Shown here: in pieces, positions 11,521-20,715 of the stretch
Layout: each line of letters starts with the position of its first letter
Numbering within the stretch: the first letter of the stretch is position 1
NCBI GenBank assembly: GCA_030512335.1
Contig: JAULSU010000005.1
Location: forward strand, 2,852,001 to 2,916,000
Length of the DNA: 64,000 nucleotides
Source of the DNA: Immersiella caudata
Taxonomy: Eukaryota > Ascomycota > Sordariomycetes > Sordariales > Lasiosphaeriaceae
Reading direction: 5' to 3'
The notes under the pieces: model-generated
The model's input: only the letters and a program-made list of their open reading frames with translations
What the model was told of the DNA's origin: nothing
Database searches by the model: none
Position numbers and translations under genes: made by a program

Positions 11521-12837
11521 ACGACGATTTCTGTTTCTTTGGTTGGGTAATATGCGTGCAAGTTGTACGATGGAAGATGGGCTGATTTGTGTGGCTGTTT
11601 GCTTTCGCGTTGTGGTTCGGTCAGATCATCTTCCCTCGATTTCTTTTATCGTTTGCGGGTCTCGGGATTAAAAGGGGCGGCTCTCCATAGACGAAGCTGG
11701 GTCTCGGCGTTTTTGGACTTAGCTGATATGGGCAGCGGCGGATCGGGGCGTATTTTTTTGTCAACGGCTGGCGCATCACTTGCATGGTTCATTTCCTTCT
11801 CTATCAGCGTTTCATTCTGGAATTGTTCCAGCTTTGCGGAAAAACGCCTCTCGGTTTTCTACATCTCTTTTATTTCTGAAGCCTCAGGGCTACGACTGCT
11901 ACTGGAAGGGGCATACCAAAAAGGGGGCTTTGTTCTAAAAGGCGGTCAGATGATCCTAGATGTGGATGGGTGGGCAGAGAGGTTTCTAAAACTTGGGGAT
12001 CTAAAGAGACGGGACAGAGGGAAACAAAAGGGTGATACCTGTTGGAACACTGGTCTTGGACTCTGGCATCTTGCCGATGCGGCGTGGTGTAGGAGATATC
12101 CAGCTTGTGACGGTTAGAAGAGGTGATACCCGAAGATGGTGGGTGATACCACGCTGTACATCATGTAACACTACAACACACACGCACAAGATACCTGGCG
12201 CGTTCTGCTCGGCTTGCTGAGATTGTTTCTTCCTTTTCCTCTTCGGGTCAGTGTCTGGCGAAGATGAGACGGGCGAGTGAGGTCTCGGGCTAGATTAGAC
12301 TGGTCTAGAGGCTGCTGTTGTGTGTATTTGGTGCGTAGTGTTGCTTCGTTGAAGTGCGAGATAAAATGAATAGAGCAAATGTCCTGTCATGACGCTTGTT
12401 GCCGCATGTGACGATACACGCGTGTATCCCTTCGCATACTCGGCGTTGGAGGTCAGTGTGGTAACACAAGCGCAGCGATACGTTGCATATGTCATTCATG
12501 GGACTTTTGGGCCGCGCGCGTAAGGCTGAGGAAGACCCCACTCATGACGTGAAGTGGGTGCGCAACAACAACACGAAAATGTCATGATGCTTGGCATTAA
12601 AATCAACATGTGGCAACCATCCGCGCCAGCATCTTTTTCTCCCAAAAGGAATTGGAATGGAAGAAATATGGTCGTAGATAGCAAACATAGAAAGGGAATA
12701 TGTTGACTAAGGCGGAAGAAAGTAAAAAGCGGCAGGTAACCACCGTCCATGCTTCGGCTTCACCCAAGATCAGAAGACCAGATGATACTCGAACCCATCC
12801 TAACAAGCTTTGCAAAAAAGGGAATAAACTGGCAAAA
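11521..12837. other. Intergenic, 3' flank of the Gds1-like gene
   Basis: T-rich 3' flank followed by sequence without recognisable genes. An open frame at 11563-12117 lacks an ATG start and any domain. At 12787-12798 the minus strand has a second T-arm-like motif (GGTTCGAG) about 60 bp past the tRNA-like gene, which may be a decayed tRNA 3' half. Confidence 0.5.
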
Positions 12838-12950
12838 GCTCAATCCCAGGGTTCGAACCTGGGACCTACGAAACCGTTTCGGACTGCTACCACGCAGCAG
12901 CACATTGACGTTTTCTAGTTGACCGATACTTCCACTCGACCACACTGACC
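12838..12950 (-). tRNA. Class II tRNA-like gene, anticodon unassigned, possibly decayed or intron-bearing
   Basis: On the minus strand box A (TGGTCGAGTGG) and box B (GGTTCGAACCC) match the RNA polymerase III consensus exactly, and the T arm is a perfect CCAGG/CCTGG stem. Terminal strands pair as GGTCAGT with ATTGAGC except for one mismatch, but one base out of register with standard tRNA numbering. A long-variable-arm hairpin CGAAA-CGG-TTTCG precedes the T arm, as in tRNA-Ser or tRNA-Leu. The span of 113 bases is about 25 too long for an intron-less class II tRNA. The sequence CTAGAAA could be an AGA (Ser) anticodon loop, but its stem does not pair. A separate perfect hairpin CTGCT/AGCAG sits where an anticodon arm would be, with a GUG-containing loop that lacks U33. 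A T6 run about 20 bases beyond the 3' end could terminate Pol III. Confidence 0.5.
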
Positions 12951-13130
12951 ACGCTGGTGTGTTGAGTTCAACTTGTTAGGACCTCTGGGGACCTGGCATA
13001 TATAGGGCGGACACCTTGATCTCTGCCCGCGTCCTGGCGAAGTGTGTCATCTATCAAGCCGTATCTACCTACAAAATCGTACACGCCTTCCTCTTACATC
13101 GGCATCATTCAATCACGCTTCGCGTCAAGT

Positions 13131-13156
13131 CGCGTCGTCGTCGTCGTCGTCGTCGC
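13131..13156. repeat. (CGT)n trinucleotide microsatellite
   Basis: About eight tandem CGT units lie just beyond the OMS1 stop codon, so they probably fall in its 3' UTR. No function is suggested by the sequence. Confidence 0.8.
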
Positions 13157-13163
13157 CACTCGG

Positions 13164-14531
13164 CTATTTCGATCCAAACCACCAACTCGAGCGTTTAGGT
13201 TCCTCCGAAACCTTCGCTGCCTGAGGCTCATCAACCCTCCTACCCTCGATCAGCTTCTTCTCGACAACCTTCTCCTCGACTGCCTTCCTCACTGCGACCT
13301 TCCCACCGGATATCTTCTTGCTGTTCACCCTCAACTCAATCAACAACAACGTCCCAAACTGAAGAAGCCCCGGCCTCTTCAGCGCCACCACCTCCAAACC
13401 TGGCACCGTCTTCCCCGCCTCCCTCACCGCGCCTTCGATATCTCGATTCCACCAACACCCGTACGTATCGAAATGTTCCTGCGCGCTCCTGTCCACAAAC
13501 CACTCATTAAACCAATCCCACGTCCCCCTCCCATGCTCCACCAGAATAATCCTCCCCGTATCCGGCTTCACCGCCCTCGCCGCGTTCTCCAACAACCTCT
13601 TCGGCTCCGCCACGCTACAAAGCCCAAACGTCTGAATCACCGTATCGTACCTCCCCTCTCCCTTTCCCTCCACCCCCGGCGGCGCCGGCAGTTCCCTCTC
13701 CGCATCCCCCACGAACAACCTCACCAGCCCATCACAAACCTCCACCGCCAACCCCTCTGCCGGCATCCCCTCCGCCCTCCTCCTCCTCATCACCTTACTC
13801 AAACCCGGCACCGCATCCCTCAACCTATCCCTCGCCACACCCACCATATCCCCACTAATATCTACACCCGTATAACTCTTCAGCCCCTCCTCCTCCCCCT
13901 TCCCTTTCACCACCCCGTCCCACCCATAATACCTCAAATTCCTCCCCGTCCCCACCGCCAGCTCCAACACATCTCCTTCCGCTTCCACTCCCAGCGTCTT
14001 ACGCACCGACGCGATCCCCATCAGCCACTCTGGAAAATTCTGCCCGCGATCAAACTCCTCCGCTGCTTCTCTCCTCTCCCGAGGCGTGGCGTTCGGGACA
14101 CGGCTGACATCCATTCCTACGGGGCGGCCGGTGGGCAAGGCGGAAGGGCAACACCCGACGGCGGGGAGTATGGTGGGTTTTTCTTTGGGGTTGAAGAAGT
14201 CGAAGGCGAAGGGGAGGACGTAGATTGCTGCGGCCATGCCGACGAACATGGTTCCGATGAGGGAAATACGACGGTGTTTTTCTTGTTTGGCGGTGATGTT
14301 GGGGTCGACTAAGGGGTAAGGAGTTCGAGATTGGCGGATGGAGGGTTTGTAGGGGCTGAGTTTGGGGTTGGGTTTGTTGGGGAGGGGGGGTTTGGTTTTG
14401 AGGAGGGTGTGTGAGAGGGTGAATGTTCTGAGGGGATTTCGCGTGAGGAGAGTGAGGTTCGGGTGAGATAGGCGGAGAGAGGTTTGGAGGAGGGCGGAAG
14501 GGGGGAGCCGGGAAGGGAGCCGGGGGGCCAT
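13164..14531 (-). CDS. OMS1: Oms1-type mitochondrial inner-membrane methyltransferase-like protein
   Basis: Single-exon gene, 455 residues. Residues 1-80 are rich in R, K, S, T, L and P with almost no acidic residues, a typical mitochondrial presequence. A hydrophobic segment at about 89-111 (ISLIGTMFVGMAAAIYVLPF) is a likely inner-membrane anchor. A class I SAM-dependent methyltransferase domain follows: motif I DVLELAVGTGRN at about 187-198, then the acidic strand YTGVDISGDMV and the later RIILVEHGRGTWD. This anchor-plus-methyltransferase order matches yeast Oms1, a suppressor of respiratory (OXA1) defects linked to mitochondrial RNA or complex IV biogenesis; its substrate is not settled. 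Motif I has Ala-Val where many enzymes have Gly-Cys, but GTGxN is kept, so SAM binding is plausible. It is divergent from the Impact-domain gene, with about 390 bp between the starts. Confidence 0.87.
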   Translation of the reverse strand: MAPRLPSRLPPSALLQTSLRLSHPNLTLLTRNPLRTFTLSHTLLKTKPPLPNKPNPKLSPYKPSIRQSRTPYPLVDPNITAKQEKHRRISLIGTMFVGMAAAIYVLPFAFDFFNPKEKPTILPAVGCCPSALPTGRPVGMDVSRVPNATPRERREAAEEFDRGQNFPEWLMGIASVRKTLGVEAEGDVLELAVGTGRNLRYYGWDGVVKGKGEEEGLKSYTGVDISGDMVGVARDRLRDAVPGLSKVMRRRRAEGMPAEGLAVEVCDGLVRLFVGDAERELPAPPGVEGKGEGRYDTVIQTFGLCSVAEPKRLLENAARAVKPDTGRIILVEHGRGTWDWFNEWFVDRSAQEHFDTYGCWWNRDIEGAVREAGKTVPGLEVVALKRPGLLQFGTLLLIELRVNSKKISGGKVAVRKAVEEKVVEKKLIEGRRVDEPQAAKVSEEPKRSSWWFGSK

Positions 14532-14918
14532 TTTGAGTGAGGAGTGGTGATGGGACCAGAGCGGTCCCGGGTGGTAGGTGGGTGCTTTTTCGTAGAGCGA
14601 GATCCTTCGAGGCGGCCTGATTGAGATTGGCTTATATCCTCATTGCAGATGTTGCAGGCGTTGATGTGTGCAGGTTTTGTTGTCACAAGGAGAGGCAGCT
14701 TGAAGGTGAGGTTGAAAAGCTCAATTTGATGGTCGATCTGATTCGTTGACGGAGCTGTGGGTCCCACAAAAGCTTGCATGCCCGCTTGCACCTGGGGAAG
14801 CTGCTAACACCAACACGGGCTCCCGGCTTCCCGGATCGTCACTCACGCATCACATCCAGCAACATCACAATTCTCATTGTTAGCCATTACACCAAACCAT
14901 TCCAAAACTTGCGCGGTC
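14532..14918. promoter_or_regulatory. Divergent promoter between OMS1 and the Impact-domain gene
   Basis: About 390 bp separates the two start codons, so both promoters must be here. I see no distinctive operator; the sequence is mixed, with GT-rich stretches near the OMS1 start. Confidence 0.5.
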
Positions 14919-16610
14919 ATGTCTGCGCAGCAAGACCTTCAAGATCTGCTCCGGCTGCTCACAGTCGGACGGAAAATACCCATGATGACGGCGATGGCGC
15001 ATGTCAAGGCGCTGCAAGCTGTGAATCTGCGAAGGTGAGCTTATCTTAGAGCTGGCGTTCTGTTAGGTAGTTTCTCCGAATACTATGCTTGATGTTTCTT
15101 GATAAATTCTCATTTCTATGTTTCATTTAGCATCAAAGATGTCGCAGAGTCACCCCTCCCGACAGTGGAGTCAGCCATCAGCGACGGAAAGGCAGCTAAA
15201 ATGCTCCAATCCGCCTGCAAAGCAGCAGTGAAACGAGGGGACGCTGGAGGCAGCAATAGCAAGCGGGCTGCGCCATCATCATCTAGTCTTCCACCAGCCA
15301 AGCGAGCAAAAGGTGAGCCTAACGAGTTTATGAGTGGTCCGGGAGAGATGAGCCCTCAGGAGCTGGAGGCTTCCCTTGAGCTCCCTCTCTGCATAGATGA
15401 GGAGCGAATTGCAAACACAGTCTTGCACACCAACAGGGCACCTCTTGTCCTGGCGTTCGCCGTGGAAACCCTACGGTATAGCATGCCGGAACAACCGTTA
15501 TCAAGCCGTCTAAGTCTCGGCCAAGCAGTCGTCAGCGCCAACTCCCGCTCCAAAGCTGTCAGTCTCGGCCTAGACAAAGGTCCCAGCGCAGAAGCAGAAG
15601 GCTGGGGTGAAGGCCAACCCCGTGTGCGGGTATTAGGAAGAGAGGTCGCCGTCCTCAAGCGTGGAGGCTACGAATGGCGCGGTGAAGAGACAGTCTCAGA
15701 AGACAAACCTAATACTCAAACGCAGACCCAATCAACATCTACCACCGCTACCCTCGGAGCTGTCCCGCCAAAGAACCCCTGGGCAGCAAGTCAACCGGTC
15801 ACCCTCAAATCCTCTACATTTATCGCTCGCGCCATCCACATCACCGACGCCAGCCAGCGCCGGAACCTCATCCCATCTCTACTCGACGCCAACCCCACTC
15901 TCAAAACCGCCACTCACAACGCCTGGGCATACCGCGTCACCCTTCCCGGTGGCCGAATCCACGAAGAATCCTTCGACGACGGCGAAACCGGCTGCGGCGA
16001 CCTCATGCTGCGCGTCATGCGCGACGCCAGCGCAGTAGACACCCTCGTCGTGCTAACCCGCTGGTTTGGCGGCATCATGCTAGGCCCCGACCGGTGGCGC
16101 ATCATGCGCAACTGCGTCAACAATGCTCTCAGCGAGAGACTGCGACGAGGCGGGCACGAAGTTACGCTAGGAGGCGAAGCCGTATGGGGTCTGGACCTTG
16201 AAGCCGCCAGAGCCAAGGGGACTACAGTCGGTGGATACGGGAGCGGCACCAAGCAGCATCAGTCTACGGGGGTGATCGGGATGCAGACGCACAGGCCGGA
16301 GGCGGCAAGGGCTTATTTGTTGAAGAGCTTTACAACGGCACCCATGGAAGGAGAGGAGAAGATGCCGAAGAAGAAGATGACGGTGAAGGCTATCGAGGCA
16401 GAGAAAGCGGAGAATCTTGGTTTGTTGTTAGGAGCACTGAGGATTGTGTTGGAGAGCTGGGCGGATTATTTAACGCCGGCGGAGCTGGATAAGAGGGCGT
16501 GGTCGTGGTACATTGCTGTGAGGCCCGAGGTGGATAGTGGGCCTTCGGGTTGGGGAGCGAAAGGAGCGTTGAAGTTGAGTGAGTTATTGAAGTTGAAGAG
16601 GAGCGTATAG
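14919..16610 (+). CDS. Impact (UPF0029) domain protein
   Basis: 531 residues from exons 14919-15034 and 15131-16610; the first intron (GTGAGC donor, TTTAG acceptor) restores the frame AG|C. The Impact N-terminal fold spans about 268-380: FIARAIHITDASQRRNLIPS, then the diagnostic GCGDLMLRVM and TRWFGGIMLGPDRWRIMRNC. That last block corresponds to the family signature RWFGG-x-LG-x-x-RF. Unlike yeast Yih1, which carries an RWD domain and regulates the eIF2-alpha kinase Gcn2, this protein has about 265 residues of other sequence before the domain and no RWD that I can see. The N terminus is a leucine-rich helical segment, followed by a basic spacer PPAKRAKG. It is therefore a fungal Impact-family member of unknown role rather than a clear Yih1 orthologue. 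ATG 14919 is the only upstream ATG that joins in frame. Confidence 0.82.
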
Positions 16611-17800
16611 AGGCGAGATTCATGTAGTTGTTAGGGGTTTTGGGCTGGCTTTGGTTTGTGGTCAAGCGGGAGCTTAGGCTTTGGAATATGGATTGGGTGG
16701 CTGGGACTGTAATGAGAAATAATGTGCTAGGTTGTATTGTTTATGGGTGTGTATGATGTATTATGCACCGAATGGTTCTTCCAAACTGTACCTGTGATGT
16801 ACTCTCTCATGATGTCTTCACTCTTGGTTCTGCCTCTGAGAAAAAGCAAAAACTCGGCTCACTTTGATGTAAGGATTGTTCGAGGACGGGGACACAGGCC
16901 CTACCTTGCCTGATGGTATCACCCACGGCAGTTGCAACACTGAGGGAGAGGAGTGAGATTGAGGCGAGTTACGTCTCGCGGGCTTCCAACATCTTTGCCA
17001 TTGGGCTCTGAGAGATGGGGTCGAACTTCATTGGCTTCGAGCTGCAACCTTGGAACCAATAAAGTTCATCCCATCTAGGTTCGATGCGAAGTGCGGCGGA
17101 ATCACTGCAATTTGGTCCCTCGGAGGAGGAAGCTTGGGGCTTCCTTACAAGCCAATGGAGATGCTCCAAACAAAAATCAATCGGATCTCGGCCTCACTGC
17201 ATTTTTTAGTCCTGAAGAGGGGCAGTGAGCTTCCGCTCGGTTAAGGTGCAGGCCAATAAATGTCCTTGACAGAATAATGAAGTAAGAGTGTGCTGTTTAA
17301 AGTCGACATCACTGCAATCTTGACCTCAAAAGACAGGATCATCTTTCCTCCTCAGTTCCAAGCTGCAATAAATGGAGTTCGTTCAAGCAGCAAAGTTTCA
17401 ATCAACTCGTTGCATTTTAGCCTCCAGGGCTGAAGGAGTGGACAGTCCTCCAGCCCCCACTGCCTTCTAGGGTTAGGGTCCAGCCGTCACCCCCCGATCG
17501 CTGCCACCAAAACCCGGATCTCCCTTACCGCTTGCCACGTGACCTCCATCTCGGCGCTCCGCAAACACCTCATCGTCAACCTCAGTCACAGCTAGGTTCA
17601 CCCAGCTGCACCACGGAACCGCCCCCCTCTCCGCTCTCAACCACCCCTCGCCGTCTCGCAGGTACGCATCAATCCCCCTCCCCAATTGCACTCCCTAGCC
17701 TCTCCCGTACCACCCAACAAATCAATCAATCCCACATAACGCTAATCTACCGACCCTCCCAGTCCCCGACCGGAGACGCTCACCCGAGACAGCATCTAAA
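16611..17800. other. Intergenic, between the Impact-domain gene and ESSS
   Basis: About 1.2 kb with no convincing gene or RNA. The last 300 bp before ESSS is strongly C-rich on the plus strand (promoter or 5' UTR of a highly expressed gene is an inference). Confidence 0.55.
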
Positions 17801-18205
17801 ATGCCCATCCGCCCACCCACCTGCGTCCGCGCCGCCCGCGCGGCTCGGCAGGCCCTCACCGTCACCCCGCGAAACACCTTTTCAACAACCACGCGTCGCT
17901 CCGGTGGCGGCGGCGCCCCGCAGTACGACCCGCCGACCGGCTGGCTCTTCGGCGTTCGCCCGGGCGAGAAGTACGAGAAGGAAGGGTGGGAGAACATTTT
18001 CTTCTACGGCTTCTGCGGAAGCCTGGGCGTGTTTGCGGTGGCGTATGCGTTCAAGCCTGATACGTCGTGAGTTACCTGATTCTGCGTGAGGGAGGAGATT
18101 TGCTAATGATGGGGTGGTAGGATACAAACGTGGGCGTTGGAGGAGGCGCGGAGGAGGCTAGAGGCCGAGGGGATTCTGGAGGATCCGTTCCCGGAGAAGA
18201 AGTAA
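17801..18205 (+). CDS. NDUFB11: NADH:ubiquinone oxidoreductase (complex I) ESSS subunit
   Basis: Accessory subunit of the membrane arm of mitochondrial complex I, 116 residues, from exons 17801-18066 and 18121-18205 (54-bp intron, GTGAGT donor, TGCTAAT branch point). The N terminus is an arginine-rich presequence (RAARAARQALTV, FSTTTRRS). A single membrane helix FYGFCGSLGVFAVAYAF follows, then the family signature KPDTS-IQTWALEEARRRLE, which spans the splice junction and confirms it. The size fits the short fungal members. No iron-sulfur or quinone ligands are expected in this subunit. It converges on the aminotransferase gene, with about 430 bp between the stops. Confidence 0.92.
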
Positions 18206-18632
18206 AGCTTGAACTGGGTGATGGGAATTGATGGATGGGTTCGACATGGTGGCTACGTGCACATATTGGGGCGAGCGGGGCCGGACCGGCGGGCTACCTT
18301 AGACGGAGGGAAACCGGAGAGAGAAATCCAGATCAGATGTACATGTGTTGCGGTTTTTGCTTTGTTGCAATTATGGGACTTTTATTCCGGGGTTGTTGTC
18401 ACCATCGTCTTGAGGGGATTTGGCTGCTAGCACCCGAATAGAGCTATTGGAGTCGAAAGTCTAATCACCATGTGTGTCACTGGGATATCGAGTGTGCTTC
18501 GTCCTGTAAATATCAAGGGAACAGTAAGTACCGCGTATCATTTTTAAACCCTGGCAACCAGACCCCTTGCTATCTATATACAGGTTCCGAGATATTCCCC
18601 TAGAAACAGAAACAAATACCCCCCATTTATAT
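18206..18632. other. Convergent 3' flanks of ESSS and the aminotransferase
   Basis: About 430 bp between two stop codons on opposite strands. I see only AT-richer 3' UTR-like sequence. Confidence 0.6.
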
Positions 18633-19928
18633 CTAGCAGACGTAGCTCCACTCGTGCTTGTCATCACCGTACTGCCGAGCCTCGATCCAGTTCTTCATCT
18701 TGGTAGCAATCTCACCAGACTCCTCGTGCTCCTGGAGGCCGCAGTTCACCAGTTTGCCCTTCCAGCTGATGCAACGCACAGGGCTGACGATTGCAGCCGT
18801 ACCAGCACCGAACGCCTCAATCAGACGACCCTCGCTGGCCGCCTCATCCAGCTCAGCCATGGTATACTTGCGCTCCTCAATCTTCCAGCCCTCAGGGGCG
18901 AGCCTCTCGCGCGCCAAAGACAAGACCGAGTCACGTGTGACACCCTCTAGGATGGTGCCGTCCAGCGGCGCCGTAATGAGCTCCTTCTGACCAGTCTCCT
19001 TGTTCTTGAGAGCAACGAAGAAGTTCATGGTACCGACCTCGGTCACGAACTCCTCCTCGCCGAAGAGCCAGAGGTTTTGTTGGAAACCGCGGCTCATGGC
19101 CTCGCGCTGGGGCACAATGCAAGGCGCATAGTTGGCACCGAGCTTCTTGTCACCGACACCACCGGGCCAGGCGCGCACGGCGTAGTTGGTGGCTTCGAGA
19201 GAGACGGCCTTGAATCCGGTTGGGTAGTACGGGCCGACGGGGGAGGCAATGACGTAGAGGAGGGCAGAGCCAGGGGCGCCGACACCGAGCGTCTTCTGGG
19301 TACCGATCATGGTCGGGCGGAGGTAGAGCGAGTAGCCGCGCTGCTCGGGGATGAAGCGGCTGTCGATCTTGACCAGCTTGGAGATCAGGTCGATGAGGGC
19401 GGTGGGAGCGAAGGTGGGAAGTGCGATGCGCGCGGCCGACTTGTTGAAACGCTCCATGTTCTTGTCAGGGCGGAAGAGGCGGATCTTGCCCTGCTTGTCC
19501 TTGTACGCCTTCATGCCCTCGAAGCATTCGAAGGCGTAGTGGAACACGCATGTCGCGGGGTCCAACGAGAGGTTCTGGTAGGGGGTGATGTGCGGCTCAA
19601 GCCATCCTGTGGTCTTGTTCCACTCGATGGTGAGCATGTGGTCTGGGAAGAGAAGGTCAGCGAGATTACCAGCAGCTGTGATTTATGGTGTCATACCTGT
19701 GAAATTTGCGCCAAAGATGAGCTCCTCTGGCTTCTTCAACGGCCCGGGCTTGGTGGTCTTCTCGACCACCAGCTTGCTCGGGTCAATGTCAAGCGGCTTG
19801 GAAGTGGATGCAGTCTCGGGGGTAATGCTGTACGACCGTGCCGAGTGCCATGATCCCAACAGTGTCCGCGACGTCTGGGTCGACACGGATCTGAGGGAGG
19901 CGCAACGCGAAAACATAGGCCGCATCAT
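18633..19928 (-). CDS. BAT1: Branched-chain-amino-acid aminotransferase, mitochondrial
   Basis: PLP enzyme (fold type IV) transaminating leucine, isoleucine and valine with 2-oxoglutarate, used in both biosynthesis and breakdown. The gene has exons 19697-19928 and 18633-19642 on the minus strand, 413 residues; the intron splits an Asp codon in the family motif LIFGANFT-DHMLTIEW. Catalytic residues are visible: the PLP lysine in GGVGDKKLGANYAP at about residue 244, and EVGTMNFF and GVTRDSVL in the cofactor-phosphate region. The first roughly 35 residues (MFSRCASLRSVSTQTSRTLL) form a mitochondrial presequence, so this is the Bat1-like matrix isoform. Two adjacent ATGs start the frame; 19928 is taken. 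The promoter is shared with SCY1, 787 bp apart. A TGAGTCG at about 20621 is one base from a Gcn4/CPC1 site, which is too weak to claim amino-acid control. Confidence 0.95.
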
Positions 19929-20715
19929 CTTGGGCCAAATTAAAAAGGGCGGTGGGGAGTGAGTAGCTCGAAATCCAGTGCCAATTGACTTTCAACGGTG
20001 AGCTCTGTTGACTTGATCTGGGGAATTGAGATGAAGGGGAGCTCTGAAAAGGATATACAAGTACACCGCGAAGCAATAAACACAGAAAAGGAGGGGAGAG
20101 TGTCCTACGGCAACTTTCCGAGCTGGTCGCGAATAGGGCGTAGAGTGCGAGGCACAGTCACAAAAAGTTCGGAGTCTTATCGGAGCTCACCCAACGTTGC
20201 GATGAATTGGCCCAATCAGGGGTCATGCTTGGTGATTGCGCGCGCTGTCATCCATCGGCTGGATTGCCGCTGATAAGCGATTCCGCACTGTAGCAGGCCT
20301 GTCCCGCAACCCGAAACAGCGCTGGCGGACAGCTTTACGCCGTGCCCAATGAGCGTTGGGAGAGCTGTCAGTGGCAGTTGCGGCCCAGCTTTCAGCCTTG
20401 CCAAGTGTCTCCAGGAGGGGAGCTGCGCAACGAGCTGATGAAACTCGGCAAAAAGTCACAAATGCATATGCATACCATCATCGCACGACGCCTACGCGCC
20501 TCCGAGTGGTGATTAGGAACCCGAACGCCGGCCGATGCGATCTGGACACCCTTCCATTAACTGCCACAGCCATTCCACGTCCCACATGCGACGTGGGCCG
20601 ATCCCCGCTGGTGCCGCCCGTTGAGTCGTGCGTCCCGGAGTCGCGAGCCGCGAGATAAAGCTACCCCCGAGATGATAGCCAGCGCGCCCGCCGCCGCAGG
20701 TCCCGAAAAGATAGA
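19929..20715. promoter_or_regulatory. Divergent promoter between the aminotransferase and SCY1
   Basis: 787 bp between start codons of divergent genes. No strong site is visible beyond a near-match TGAGTCG to the Gcn4/CPC1 consensus TGASTCA at about 20621. Confidence 0.5.

Noticed and set aside
11563..12117. 184-codon open frame on the plus strand after the Gds1-like gene
   Set aside because: It begins without ATG, lies in a T-rich 3' flank, and its hydrophobic stretches reflect T-rich codons rather than real membrane segments.
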